In this document: piece by piece, positions 45,880 to 58,631 of the stretch
Numbering within the stretch: position 1 is the stretch's first letter
Layout of the letters: each line of letters begins with the position of its first letter
DNA from: Blastomyces gilchristii SLH14081
Lineage: Eukaryota; Ascomycota; Eurotiomycetes; Onygenales; Ajellomycetaceae
Direction of reading: 5' to 3'
Length of the DNA: 64,000 bases
NCBI RefSeq assembly: GCF_000003855.2
Contig: NW_003101653.1
Location: forward strand, 125,752-189,751
Translations under genes and position numbers: made by a program
Notes under the pieces: model-generated
The model's database searches: none
What the model saw: only the letters and a program-made list of their open reading frames with translations
What the model was told of the DNA's origin: nothing

Positions 45880-48300
45880 CTGTTGAATAAGGAATTTATA
45901 TATGTTAGTAACTCTTTCACTGCAGCTTCTATTCTCTTTACAAAGAAATCAGATGAAGGACTTCAATTGTATGTAAACTATTGAGAATTGAACAGATTAA
46001 TCAAGAAGAACTGCTATTCTTTATCTCTTATCAATGAAACTCTAGCTTGTATCAGACAAGCTCAATGATTTATAAAACTAGATATTATCACTGCATTTCA
46101 TAAAATGTGTATCACTGAAGAAGATGAATGACTTACAGCATTTTAAACATGTTATAGTCTCTTTGAATAAATAGTTACACTCTTTGAACTGATTAATGCT
46201 CTCAGTACATTTCAGAAGTATATCAACTGAGTACTTCAGAATTTTCTTGATAAATTTGTATCTGCATATCTCAATAACATTCTCATCTTCACTGATGAAT
46301 TCAGAAAAGAATATCAAGAACACATGTGAAGAGTATTACAATGATTATGAGAAGCAGAACTATTAATAGATATTGATAAGTGTGACTTCAAAGTCAAGAG
46401 TATTAAATATCTAGGTATTATCATAGAAGCTGATAAGAAAATTTGAATGAATTCTGAGAAAGTCTTCATCATTCTTGAATGAGAAGCTTTATGTACTGTG
46501 AAAGATGTATAAAGCTTCATCAGATTTACTAACTTCTATCAGCAATTTATACAAAACTTCTCAGATATTGTGAGATCACTTACAGAACTTATCAGAAAGA
46601 ACTCAGTATTTCAGTGATCAGTGAATACTGAAGCTGTATTCACACAGATGAAGAAGATATTTATCAATATCTCTCTATTAATAATATTTGACTCTGATTA
46701 TAAAACAGTTGTTGAAGCTGACTTCTCTGACTATGTTACAGAGAGAGCTATATTATAATATAATGATAAAGATATCTTACAATCATGTGTCTTTATGTCT
46801 AAGAAACTGAGTCTCACTGAATACAACTATGAGATCTATAATAAGAAACTTCTTGTGATTGTACACTGTCTAGAAGAATAAGACTCTGAACTTCAAAGTA
46901 TCTCTGAATTTGAGATAATCACAGATTATAAGAATCTCAAGTACTTCATAACTATCTGTAAACTTACTGAATAATAGATATGATAATCTGAGTTCTTAAG
47001 TCACTTTTATTTTACAATACACTACTATCTCAGCAGTCAGAACTTGATGATAGATACTCTTTTATAATGAGAGTAAGATATATTCTTCAATATAACAGAC
47101 ATCTGTTGAATGAACTGAGAACACTGACTTCTAGATTCAAAGATATTAGTTGATGAAGATGAAATAACTCATGACACTATACATACTTCTTTAATTAGAA
47201 CATTCTCTCTCTGAACTGTCATTAACACTGACACTGACACTGACACTGATATCTTGACTTGTCTTAAACCTACACTGAATGAATTATGGCATGTAACAGT
47301 CTAAACTGATGAACTTCTTCAAGTACTCACTAAAGCAGTATGTTAAGAAGCACTCTGATTTCTTCCAGAACTATGTATAAGAATCATAATCTCAGAATAC
47401 TTAATCAATGACAATAACACTCTGTGATTCTGTGAATGATATTGAGTCTCTCACTCTGAATTCTTACACATCTGAATAATGCAAGAGATGCATGATTTAT
47501 ATATAATCAGTCACTCAGATCATGAATAATTGTACTGAATAATCTCTTAAGAGTTCTACTGATCTGAGATATTAAACAGTATCAGATGTTTTATTTGAAA
47601 CTGCAATTATTATTCTTCTATCATCTTATGAAAGAACTGTAGAAAAGACCTACTAAAATTACTCAATCTTTCTGATAGAATCTGATAAGATATAGTAATT
47701 GACTTCACTGTTAATGTCTCTGAGAGTAAGAGTTATAAGAATGTTCTGATCATTGTAAACTGATTGAGTAAAGATGTAATATTAAAATCTTGTAATAAGA
47801 TGAATACTGAGTAAGTTGCTAAAGCTTGTCTACAGAGCTTATTCTATCAGATATATGAATTACTGAGATCTATAATATCAGATTAAGACTGTTAATTTGT
47901 AAGTACTCTCTGAACAAGAATCTGTTAAGTTCTCAAGATTATATACTATTTATCAACTATCTATCACTCTGAGACTGATAATGTGTCAGAACAGATAATT
48001 CAGACTGTGAAGAATTATCTTCATAAGTTCTGTAATTACTTATAAGATGATTAACATAATCTTCTTCTATATATAGAGATTGCCATCAACAGCTGAGATA
48101 CTGTCTCAACAGATATAAGTCTGTTCTTCCTTACACACAGTTATCATATAAAAGTATTGAATCTTCTAGAAATCATACATTTCACACTGAATCTCTGCAG
48201 TTCAATTCAGATTACTGATAATATAGTAATAAAGCTCTGAGATATCTGTGACTGAGCAGAGGCCTTCATGACAACTGTGAAACAAGATCAAGAGAATTAA
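45880..48300 (+). pseudogene. Element D pol remnant (RT, RNase H, integrase)
   Basis: One frame from about 45880 to 47090 follows Ty3/gypsy RT-RNase H: Lys-Leu-Asp-Ile-Ile-Thr-Ala-Phe near 46076, Tyr-Leu-Asn-Asn-Ile-Leu-Ile-Phe at 46267 onward (Asp pair lost), Lys-Tyr-Leu-Gly near 46405, Phe-Thr-Asn-Phe-Tyr-Gln-Gln-Phe-Ile near 46525, and Glu-Ala-Asp-Phe-Ser-Asp-Tyr near 46715. Stops at Trp positions are TGA (46129, 46480, 46615). Integrase blocks follow at about 47450-48300. Non-functional. Confidence 0.85.
47224..47252 (+). repeat. (GACACT)n microsatellite
   Basis: Four tandem CTGACA-type hexamers in the element D interior. Confidence 0.8.
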
Positions 48301-48589
48301 ATCAATATTCACTGAGATTCTGCTAAGCAATATAAGATAGAAGACTTGATATGATTAAATCTCAAGAATATACAGATCACACATTCATCTTATACACTGA
48401 ATTATCATTATATCAAGTATAAAGTGATAGAAGTTCTGGATAGTCATAACTATTATTCTGACACATTATCAGAGATTTACAATGTCTTTCACATGAGCTT
48501 GCTTCACTGTGCTGTCACTGATCTGTTCCCTTCTCAACTGATTTTCAACTAGCAGCTGCCAGGGATCATAGAAGAAGATAATGAACTTG

Positions 48590-48720
48590 AATAAGAGATT
48601 GAAGATATTCTTGATAAGAGACTCTGCAGCTATAGCTGATAATATCTTGTGAAATGAGTCAGCTATGATTGTCTGAGCTGAACTCTGAGTTTTATACTAT
48701 TCAAGATCACAGCTCTTGAC
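48590..48720 (+). pseudogene. Element D chromodomain-like segment
   Basis: After the integrase, the frame reads Glu-Ile-Glu-Asp-Ile-Leu-Asp-Lys-Arg-Leu, then Tyr-Leu-Val-Lys-stop-Val-Ser-Tyr, the chromodomain pattern in which the aromatic Trp is now a stop. Chromodomains target chromovirus integration to histone-marked chromatin. Confidence 0.7.
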
Positions 48721-48921
48721 TGATGAAAACTACACATAATCAGAGAAGAGAAGAGCTAATGTGACAGACTGCATCTGATTATTATATAGACTATTTCTTT
48801 ACACTTCATAGATTCTGCTGAAAGCTCTGATTCTCAGTCATTCTTAATCACTGATTCTCAGCTGAAAAACTCATGGAATTTCTATTCTTTCACTCTGAAG
48901 CTTCACCATGTACGCACCGCG

Positions 48922-49427
48922 TAGACTGACCGTGTGACCGTGTCTGAGACTAGGACCAGATTTTTTGATAGTCTCATTACCAATTCGACTGATCTCATTA
49001 CACAGTTTTAACATTAGATAGTAGTTTCATACTGTCTCAGTGAGACTTACTATCTACTCTTGTCACATTTTTCAAATGAGATCATGATTTTCACTTCTCA
49101 ATTTAAATTATTTTTATTGCTTTAAATGACTTTAAATCTCATTTGAGTGTTATCAAAAAGTGTTACTTTTTAAAAAATTAAAAATAGTCTAAAACAAACC
49201 TTAAAATGTCTAAAAATAGTAACTTTATGCTAAGAATGAAACTAAATGAGATCAAATGAAATCACTTTCTCATTTTTTTCAAGTCATGATTTCATTTTAA
49301 GATCTGATATATAGTCACTTTGCATGTTTTTTTGATGACTAGTCCCGGCGGGATTCATGCCAAGAAATGTATAGAACCAGATCAAATGAGACCAAATGTG
49401 AAATTCATGGTCCCGGCGGCCAGTCTA
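48922..49427 (+). mobile_element. hAT-type MITE, 506 bp, in element D 3' LTR
   Basis: TAGACTGACCGTGTGACCGT...GGCCAGTCTA with GCACCGCG (48914-48921) and GCACCGCC (49428-49435) as an 8-bp target duplication with one mismatch. Removing it restores the LTR sequence as at 43490-43520. One of the least mutated copies. Confidence 0.9.
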
Positions 49428-49546
49428 GCACCGCCACTGCGTATGTGTATAAATATTCACTTCAATCGTGGGTCTCACAGTTTCCCTTTCCTTTTCTTCG
49501 TTAACATTTTTCTCTTTTGGTAGATGCAGACCTATATATAAGACCG

Positions 49547-50043
49547 NNNNNNNNNNNNNNNNNNNNNNNNNNNNNNNNNNNNNNNNNNNNNNNNNNNNNN
49601 NNNNNNNNNNNNNNNNNNNNNNNNNNNNNNNNNNNNNNNNNNNNNNNNNNNNNNNNNNNNNNNNNNNNNNNNNNNNNNNNNNNNNNNNNNNNNNNNNNNN
49701 NNNNNNNNNNNNNNNNNNNNNNNNNNNNNNNNNNNNNNNNNNNNNNNNNNNNNNNNNNNNNNNNNNNNNNNNNNNNNNNNNNNNNNNNNNNNNNNNNNNN
49801 NNNNNNNNNNNNNNNNNNNNNNNNNNNNNNNNNNNNNNNNNNNNNNNNNNNNNNNNNNNNNNNNNNNNNNNNNNNNNNNNNNNNNNNNNNNNNNNNNNNN
49901 NNNNNNNNNNNNNNNNNNNNNNNNNNNNNNNNNNNNNNNNNNNNNNNNNNNNNNNNNNNNNNNNNNNNNNNNNNNNNNNNNNNNNNNNNNNNNNNNNNNN
50001 NNNNNNNNNNNNNNNNNNNNNNNNNNNNNNNNNNNNNNNNNNN
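49547..50043. other. Assembly gap (497 N)
   Basis: Undetermined bases covering the right end of element D and the left end of the next MITE. Confidence 0.98.
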
Positions 50044-50463
50044 TAGTCATTAAAAAAACATGCAAAGTGACTATATATCAGATCTTAAAATGAAACCATG
50101 ACTTGAAAAAAATGAGAAAGTAATCTCATTTAATCTCATTTAGTTTCATTCTTAGCATAAAGTGACTATTTTTAGATATTTTAAGGTTTTCTTTAGACTA
50201 TTTTTAATTTTTTAAAAAGTAACACTTTTTGATAACACTCAAATGAGATTTAAAGTCATTTAAGACAATAAAAATAATTTAAATTGAGAAGTGAAACTCA
50301 TGATCTTATTTGAAAAATGTGATAAGAGTAGATAGTAAGTCTCACTGAGACAGTATAAAACTACTATCTAATGTTAAAACTATGTAATGAGATCAGTTGC
50401 ATTGATAATGAAACTATCAAAAAATCTGATTCTGATTTTAGACACGGTCACATGATCAGTCTA
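50044..50463 (-). mobile_element. hAT-type MITE, left end in gap
   Basis: Starts about 85 bp inside the MITE consensus and ends GATCAGTCTA at 50463. Minus orientation, moderately mutated. The left terminus and target duplication lie in the N gap. Confidence 0.82.
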
Positions 50464-51373
50464 AAAGAACTAGAAACTTATATACTTTAATCTCTGTAAA
50501 CTCTACTGTAAACACTCAGAAGCAGCTATCTAAATTATAAATAACTTTTATAAAAGAAGTCTCAGAGAACTTATTAATCACTTACAGAGTATTATTCTCT
50601 ATATCTGTAACAGAGAAACTCTTTAAACTCATAAATAAATTAATCTCAGTAAAGAAAATTCTTAAGTATTTTTTATAAAATTAAGCTATTTTTCTAAAAG
50701 AAATGCTTACTATTTATAAATACTTTTAAACTGAGTTTCTAGACATAGTCTTCAGAGATATCTATAAATTGAAAAGAAACTTTCTTAAGCTGTAACTACT
50801 TAAAATTATCTACTGAATTACAATCTATAAAAGCTTTTATAAGTTTGTCTTTGAAATTAACTCATGAGTCAAACTATATAATATAAAAGATGAAGAAGCT
50901 ATTATCTATATAATAACAGATCTCTACTATACTAAAGTTAAGAATTGACTAAATTATTTAGAGAATAATTATAAGAGATTTCACTAATCTGTTCTTAAGA
51001 TCTATTTAGAGAATAAATTAGAGAACTTTATAAGTTGAACAGAGAATATCTAAGCTATAATCATTAATATTAGAAAAAGAGATGAGAAATTTAATAAAGA
51101 CTACTTACAGTACTTTATAAAATTATAATATAAATTAAGATCTGTGAAAACAGAGCTATGAAATAAGATCTGAATAAAAATATTTATAAAGAGACTGAAT
51201 AACAATATATAGAATAAGCTTATTAAGTATGACTCTAAGCTCTTAACTTTGAAGAAACTAATTACTCTTATTCTCTGCTTATAGATCACTGTAAAAGTCA
51301 TAGATCTGTAGAGAGTGAATCACTGATTAACTCTGTAAAAGTTAGAATAACAGAGAATAGATTTATTAAAAAA
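50464..51373 (+). pseudogene. Older Ty3/gypsy element J, gag side
   Basis: AT-saturated sequence in which a plus-strand frame with many stops gives a Lys/Leu/Asn-rich helical protein consistent with gag. It continues after element C at 59165. Split by C with AAAAA as target duplication. Confidence 0.55.
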
Positions 51374-51906
51374 TGTAACATGACGAAGCCGAAGTGATGG
51401 CTAGTCAGCAATGTTATATAGAGATAGTTGTTTGAAAAGCTGTATAAGTGAGCTTAACTATCTTGCTTTAATAGTGAGCTTGTAAACTACAGAGTTATTG
51501 TGAGGATATCACAGATGTGATACTTAGTATACTAAGAAGATTGTATGAGACATGCAGTAACTCTTGTATATATTTCAGTAGAAGAAAAATGAATTACTGA
51601 CTTCTTTGATGAGAAGTCAGCATCTAGCTATTCTATATAGACAATGAGTGAATACTCTTCTCTCATTTCATAAGTGAGAATAGTCAGAGTGATACCTCAG
51701 CAGTATCTTATTATCAAGAAAGAGTAATCTACTGACCTTATATAGAAGCAGAGTTCTTATATTCATCAATTGAATCTTTCTATAATATATCTGAATGATG
51801 TCATAGAGTGGTTGAAAATCAGTTTGAACAGGATGAAATTATCTGCATGAAATCAATGAGCTGTGTGAAACTGTAATAAGGCCTTGATGCAGCTGAGAGC
51901 ATGATA
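51374..51906 (-). repeat. Element C 3' LTR
   Basis: 533 bp, same length as the other LTR. Uniformly AT-shifted. Confidence 0.85.
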
Positions 51907-52327
51907 ATACTCTCTTCTTTAAGAGCATAGTTCTGATACTCTTAAGATTACTGAATTAGAAATTATCTTTGTTGTATAGCAATAGTTATCAATCAATTGA
52001 TAGCATATGTACTGTGTATGATACAAAGAAATAAATGAGTTTTTCTGCTGACTGTGTAAATCTTTCTTTTCTCATCTTTGTTCAAATTAAACATGTGATA
52101 AGTGGGTTTCTTATATATCAATTTAAAATGTGAAAAATGTAGTTAACAAGTGACTTACAGATCTCTCAATATATTTCATTCTATATATGAAATTCTCTGT
52201 AAAAGTGATATATTTTAGAGACAAAGCTAACAGTAGTGACAGAATTTTTAAAAAGATTTCTTCTCTCTGTAACACATTTTTCTTTCTCTCTCTCATCTAT
52301 AATAGTGAGTGCATGAAAGCATCATTC

Positions 52328-52830
52328 TTAAGAGACAATAAGAGACTTATTCTGACATTTTCTAGTGAATAAACATCTTTGTGGTGTGACTGCAGCCTTC
52401 ATGACTGTCAAGAAAGCCAGGTTGAAGACAGTGATATCAATGAGCTGTGAGAGTATCACTCTCATTGTCACATCTTCTCCTGCTTCTCTTACAGTCATGG
52501 TGGTAGTTGCCATGCCTTGCAGTGAGATGTTATCTCTTCTGCTGACTGATGTGTCTGTGTTCAGTCTGTTCTCTGCCTCTTTCACTGCTGTTGCAACACC
52601 GCCCCCTCTCTCAGCTAATACAGTGATGTATGACCCTGTGTGATTATTCAGAGAGAAACTCAGAGAGAGCTTGATTTCAGAGATAGTGACTCTGAGAAGC
52701 TCAATCTGTAGTTTCTCTCTCACAGCATACTCAAGCCCTGCTTGAACTGCTGCTGAGTTGAGTTTATAGAATTCTGCAGTTTCTTTATTCTCTCTCTGTG
52801 AAGAGACTCTGATGCAGTCTCTAACTAATA
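52328..52830 (-). pseudogene. Element C extra 3' reading frame
   Basis: A minus-strand frame of about 165 codons without stops lies between integrase and the 3' LTR, same strand as pol. It reads Lys-Glu-Thr-Ala-Glu-Phe-Tyr, Val-Arg-Glu-Lys-Leu-Gln-Ile-Glu-Leu-Leu, then Ala-Glu-Arg-Gly-Gly-Gly-Val-Ala-Thr-Ala-Val-Lys-Glu-Ala-Glu-Asn-Arg, suggesting alpha-helix. Base composition is much less AT-shifted than in the adjoining pol. No family recognised; it could be a captured or accessory gene or a C-terminal extension of pol. Confidence 0.5.
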
Positions 52831-53640
52831 CTACTACTTATCTGCACTGTGTTAAGTAGCTGAAGAAGAAGAGAATTTTATACACTCACTTCTTCTCTCA
52901 CTTCTGTTATTTCTATTATATCTGTAACAATGACTTCTATCTCTCTATAAGTATTATTTCACAGAAAGATATCATATTAACTCTGACTAGAAGTCTAAAT
53001 ACTCAAGTAGTACAGAGTGAGAGTCTCAGAGCTCTAAGTATTAATAGATTTTATCAAGACTGAGAAGGTCTCTCTTACTTATCTGTAAAAGAAGATGAAA
53101 GTATGAATCTCTGAGATGAAAAAACATCTCAGAATAACTGATTCTAAGAAGAGATTAGCTGATATCACTGTTGAAAGTACTATAAAGATCAATTACTGAT
53201 TGAAGAGAATCTTATTTTAATTAAAGTAGATAACTAAGATACTTTATAAATTAATAAATTAATACTTTAAGTATCTCTTATACTCTTCTATAGCATACTT
53301 CTCTATAGTATCACAGTACTAACTTCTCAGCAGATAAAGATGTTAATATTGAAGACTTCAACAGTAAAGAATGAGTTTGATAAGAATATAATTATTAATA
53401 AGTAGACTCTGAAATTCTCTCTTTTTACTTTTTTAACAGGCTGCAGCTCTATTAGAATAGCAGCAGTCTGTAGATTAATAATATTAATTCTTATTAATTT
53501 CAAATATTTCTTTCTTTTCTTATTAACTGCTTCAGAAATTTTACACTTGTATAGTCTTATTAAACTTCTAAAAAATTCTTTAAGAGAAAATAGAAGAAGA
53601 GTGTTACAGAGCTTATAAAACACTGACTCATTATTATAAG
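52831..53640 (-). pseudogene. Element C region between integrase and extra frame
   Basis: Minus-strand Lys-rich frame at 53623-53327 (98 codons) of unknown nature, otherwise AT-rich. Possibly the integrase C-terminal tail. Confidence 0.35.
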
Positions 53641-56600
53641 ATTATCTCTAAAAATTCTTTGAGAAAAAATGAGAAATTTTAAGCAGTATTTCTTACTCAA
53701 TATCTCTAGTATATAACAGAGCAGTCTCTACTAGCTGTCTCATAGCTTATAATCTCTTTCTCAGCATTTTTCAAATGCTTAAGTGATTCTTATAAATTCT
53801 GTGATAATAAATAATCTTTTTATTTCATAAGATATTGAAGCTTGCTGTAATATATTTACTTATTCAATATTTTCTTTATAAGATATTCAGTATTATTCTT
53901 AATCTTGATATTATTCAGCTAAGACAGCTTCACTCTGAGACATTGCTTATAGAGCTTTAAATAGAAAATGTGAAAAATAGAATGAATTGATTTCAATTCT
54001 ATGAGTAATTTTAACTTATATATCTGCTTATTTATTACTCTTATTACTGAGAAAGATTCTAGTCACTACTTACTGAGCTTCTTATACAGTCTTATTATCT
54101 TGATATTCTTTACTGAAAGTAGTACTTGATTCTCTATCAAGAACTTCATTAAAAGATGTTTTCAATTATAGTATTTTATCTACTGCTTCTAAGTATGATG
54201 AATACTTTTCACTGTCTTCTTATGAATTTTATTTAAAAGTTTCAATCTCACTTTTACTTCTGATACTGAGAAATACTCTGTTCTCTGTATTTATTTAATA
54301 TTCTGACTGTCTATTTCTCTCTTTAAAACATTGTTCATGATATCACTGAGTAATAAAGAATTATATTTATAATAAGTATAGAAAGAAGATATCTTTAAGA
54401 TTACATTCTTTACATTATTATATATAAATTCAGCAGTTAGAAGATGTTTGAGTCAATCATTCTGATAATATAAATAGAACACTTGAAGATGCTGTTTTAG
54501 TATCTGATTTTAATATTCAGTCTGATTATCTATCTGTGAATGAAATACAGTACTGAGAAGATATCTTATTATAAGATAATAGTAAAAAGTCAATCAGTAT
54601 TTACTGATAAAGAGAGATTCTTAATCTGTTATTAACAATTTCAGAGCACTGTGATTATGAATAATAATATCTAAAAACAGATCAGTCAATTCAGAGACTT
54701 TAATCTTTTTATAAATAGAGATATATCTGATTATCTTTATAAAGTAGTTAATAATAATTAAAATTAAGTCATATTCTTTGACTCTTGTCAACTTCAGTAG
54801 ATCAACTATGAAATTCATTAATAGATTCTGTTATAAACTCTTTAAAATAGACAGTGATATCAACTTACTGTATTACTTATACTGTGAGATCTTTATTCTT
54901 TAACAGATATTATAAGTCTTAATATACTCTTTGATATCTGTCTAAAGCTTGTCTTAAATATATTTATATTTTAGAAGCTTCTTAGTCTTCTCTAATTCAA
55001 AGTACTCTGTATGAGAATTATTATGATAAATTCTTAATAACTTCTGATGCACTGCTCTACTATGAGAGATGAAGACTGAATTATTTAGCAGTAGAAGTTT
55101 ATATTCTTCTAGTTATCAGTAACTTGATTTCTTAGCAGTATTATCTCACTCAGAGTCTGTCTCTTTCAAGTTTAAATCAGATTCTTTCTTTTTTAACTTC
55201 TGAATTTAAGCTATAGTAGAGATGTTCTTCTTCTCTAACTTATTAATAAATTTCAAAAGTAGTCAGATTGAAAGATTGTAGACTATTTCATTCTTTATTA
55301 ATTCAATAATTATAAGATATAATATAAGAAGCTCATGATCTTCAGTATTAGTTCTCTGTAAGAATCTGAGTTTTCTTTTATCTTCTATACTGAGTTATAT
55401 AGCTGTCTTATCAGTGCTGTTTCTAAGCTTCAGAGAACTCTAATTCTCTGCAGTCAGCTTCTTCTGCAGTGATAATAGAGATTCTTTTATAGAATTCTTC
55501 TCTGTATTAATGATATTATAATCAGGCTATTTAAACAGTGTGTCAGCAGGGTTAAGCTGATCTGAATAATATTGAATATAGAAATCATACTCTGAAAGCA
55601 GCTCTGTTTATCTAGCTTGATATTCTGTCAAGCTCTTTATTATCAAGAAGTAATATAGATTTACATAATCAGTGAGAACTTACACTGAATACTTACTACT
55701 CTGAAGATAATATCATCAGATCTTAAAGAATTCAATAATTACTAATATCTTCTAATTATAAGTATTATATCTTCTCTATATGAGTAATAACTTCTTGAAG
55801 AAGAAGATCACTGATCTTCATTTATAATATCTTATAGACTCTGTAAAAAAGTCTTCTCTCATAGATAATTCATTATCTATTTCTTCAGAAACAATTATTC
55901 TCTGATTCTTTTAATATTGAAAGATCTTCAGTATTAACTGTGAAAAGATTTCATAGATCTTATTCTCAGATATATCAGTCTCACACTGACTAAGTAAGTC
56001 AGAGTTAATGTAATTCAGTATTATAATATCTATGAAAGCTTATTTCAATTCTGCAAACATCTGCACAGTGTCTTAAATAAGAGTAAATAATCTTATTTTT
56101 CTATCTTTCATACTTTTCTTTAACAGATCTGTAAGAAGAGCAGTAATCTGTGAATATATATAAATGAATCATCTATAGAAATTTACAAATTTCAGAAATA
56201 TCTGTATCTCACAGTATATCTGCAGCACTGATCAGTTCTTAATAACAGAGACTCAGCTTCTATTCATTGAAATATTATTCATCTCAATAATATAATCTAA
56301 GAAATCAATCTTCTGCATGTAGAATGAGTATTTTTCAGTGTTTATATAGAGTTAATACTGTCTTAAGTGACTTAACACTTCTTAAACATAGATATCATAT
56401 TCTTTCTCTGATTTTAAGAAGATTAGAATGTTATTCAGATATACTATATAGAAGACATTGATAAGACTCTGCAGTGTCTTATTTATATAGATCTGAAAGA
56501 TGACTGAAGCATTATAAAGATCAAAAGATAAAACAAGATATTTAAAATTACTATACTTGATATAAAAAGTCATTTTTCAAACATTATCTTCATTAACTCT

Positions 56601-57500
56601 GATTCTATGATAGATATTCTATATATTAATCTTTGAGAACATTTTTACTTTAGATAATTAATTGATCATCTTATTAATTAATGATAATAAATAGTGATTC
56701 TTAATCATCATCTTATTAAGACCTCTGTAGTTTATACATAGATATAGTCTATCATTCTTCTTAAGTATAAAGAGTATAGACATCTCTGTCAGACTCTTTA
56801 ATAAATATATTCAGTTCTTTGATTACACTTTCTCAAGATATTTGTACAGAATATTCAATTTCTTTATATACAAGTTATAAAGAGATCTGTACAGTGCTGT
56901 TGCACTGTCTTTAAGATAAATCTTATATCATATCTTGATATCAGAAAACTTCACTACTTCTCTTTCTGAAAAGACATTCTTAAAATCTGTAAAGAGATAT
57001 TATATATATTCATCTTCAATGATGAATACTGCTGCTAATCTTACAGTGAGAGTGATAACTTCTTTATCTATCTTCAAGTCTCAGTCATCTGCTATATAGT
57101 ATATTAACTCAATCTTTTTCTCAAGACTCTTCTGATGAAACTCTTCAGATTTCTCTATCACTATCTCTTTATTAGTGAGACAGTACTGTCACATCTGAGT
57201 GACTCAGTTAATGAGAGAATTATTTTCTCTCAATCATAGAAGATCTAGAATGATATTCTCATCTATAATATTAACTGTGTGAAGAAGTAGACTGCTTTTC
57301 TTAAAGATTTCTTCTGAGTCTGTGATCACACACTTTACTTGAATTATGCTAAAATGATAATATTTTATTTCATTGATAAATTTCATATAATCTGACAGAT
57401 CTATCTTCTTTCAATTCTTCATCAAAGAAAAGAAATAGAATATGAAGTTAATATCTATCTCAGAGTCAAGTAGATATCTCACTGATATCTTCTTATTCAG
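53640..57500 (-). pseudogene. Element C pol remnant (RT, RNase H, integrase)
   Basis: RT at about 56573-56382: Tyr-Leu-Val-Leu then Tyr-Leu-Asn-Asn-Ile-Leu-Ile-Phe at 56441-56418, again with the Asp pair changed to Asn-Asn. Integrase core block at 54818-54621: Asn-Phe-Ile-Val-Asp-Leu with Tyr-Phe-Ile-Lys and a terminal Ile-Thr-Asp. Order on the minus strand is RT then integrase, as in Ty3/gypsy. Confidence 0.82.
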
Positions 57501-57599
57501 AGTATGTATTATAATTGTAATATAAACTCAGAGATATGAGAATTATTAATTCTTTATTTCTTTCTCTTCTTTATCTTCTGTGAATACATTTGTCAGAAG

Positions 57600-58500
57600 A
57601 GAAGTTAATTTTAAGAAGATATCTTCTCAGTTTCTTCTCTTCTTTAGCTTCTTATAATCACTGATATAGTGATCACTAGCTCTGCAGTTGAAACAGAGAT
57701 CTTTATCAAATCTTTTTTAATATTTCTTCACAGTGAGTGAAGAATCAGAATACTTGAAATTCTTCTTTACTTTCTTCACACTGAAGTCATCATAGTATTA
57801 TTTAGATCTTATTATCAGTTACTTAGAAGAGATCTTATTAATCTTTTTCTCAGAGAATTAATTATTCAAATAGATCTGAGAAGTTAGATTAACAAGCTCA
57901 GTGTAATTAATTAATGAACTCTGATATTATAATATTATTATTCACATCTTATGAGTCAGCTTTATAAGATAAAGCTATATTTTTAATTGATTTAAATTAT
58001 CAGTTAATTCCTCTCAATATTCTTCAAATCTTACATTGAAATCAGAAGAATTCTCATTATCTTATTAATATAATAAGTTGAACTGCTGTACTGCTGTGAA
58101 GCTGTGATTGTAGTAATCTTTAATTTAATTTAATAGAAAGTTCTTAAATTCTTTCTAAGTTATAATAGTATTGATATACTCAAGCTCTCTCTTCTTAATA
58201 GCTCAAGTAGTCACAGAGATACCTTCAAGAAGGTTGACAGTATATATTACTCATATCTTATAAGTATTATACTGACTCAGATTAAGGTGGAATTTCTGTT
58301 CAAGAGTACAGATAAAGCTGTGAAATTCAGATAAGATATTTCTCTTATATCTCAGAGAATCTTCAATCTTAATCTCTCTATTCTTATAATAGATGTAGAT
58401 GTGTAGAGGCTGCAGTGATAACAAAGTGATTGAAGAGCTCATGCTAAAATATACAGTGATTTCAGAAATCTCAGATTTCTGTCAGAGTAGAGATGTACAC
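57600..58500 (-). pseudogene. Element C gag remnant
   Basis: Zinc-knuckle outline on the minus strand at about 57690-57650: Cys-Phe-Asn-Cys-Arg-Ala-Ser-Asp-His-Tyr-Ile-Ser-Asp-Tyr, with the last Cys changed to Tyr. Upstream frame at 58442-58251. Confidence 0.7.
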
Positions 58501-58631
58501 ACTCTAGAGAATAATATACTATTTTCTTCAGAGAGTGAGGTCAGATTAGTCTCAGCATGAGTGCATAAGATTATATCAGTCTGTTAGAGCTTAACTGATT
58601 TAAACATATAATCAGATTAAGTGATTTGAAT

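Larger units (their letters stand above)
43340..49546 (+). mobile_element. Ty3/gypsy chromovirus-type element D
   Basis: The LTR start TGTGATGAGCTGCGCCC is at 43340 and again, mutated, at 48760 (TGTGACAGACTGCATC). The second LTR carries a MITE (48922-49427), resumes at 49428 and runs into the N gap. The plus-strand interior has gag with a zinc knuckle, protease-side sequence, RT, RNase H, integrase and a C-terminal chromodomain-like segment. The pol frame stays unshifted over about 1 kb, so decay is by substitutions. The right terminus and target duplication are hidden by the gap. Confidence 0.82.

Noticed and set aside
49468..50065. Three long open frames across the N gap
   Set aside because: The openness comes from the N run; flanks are LTR and MITE sequence.
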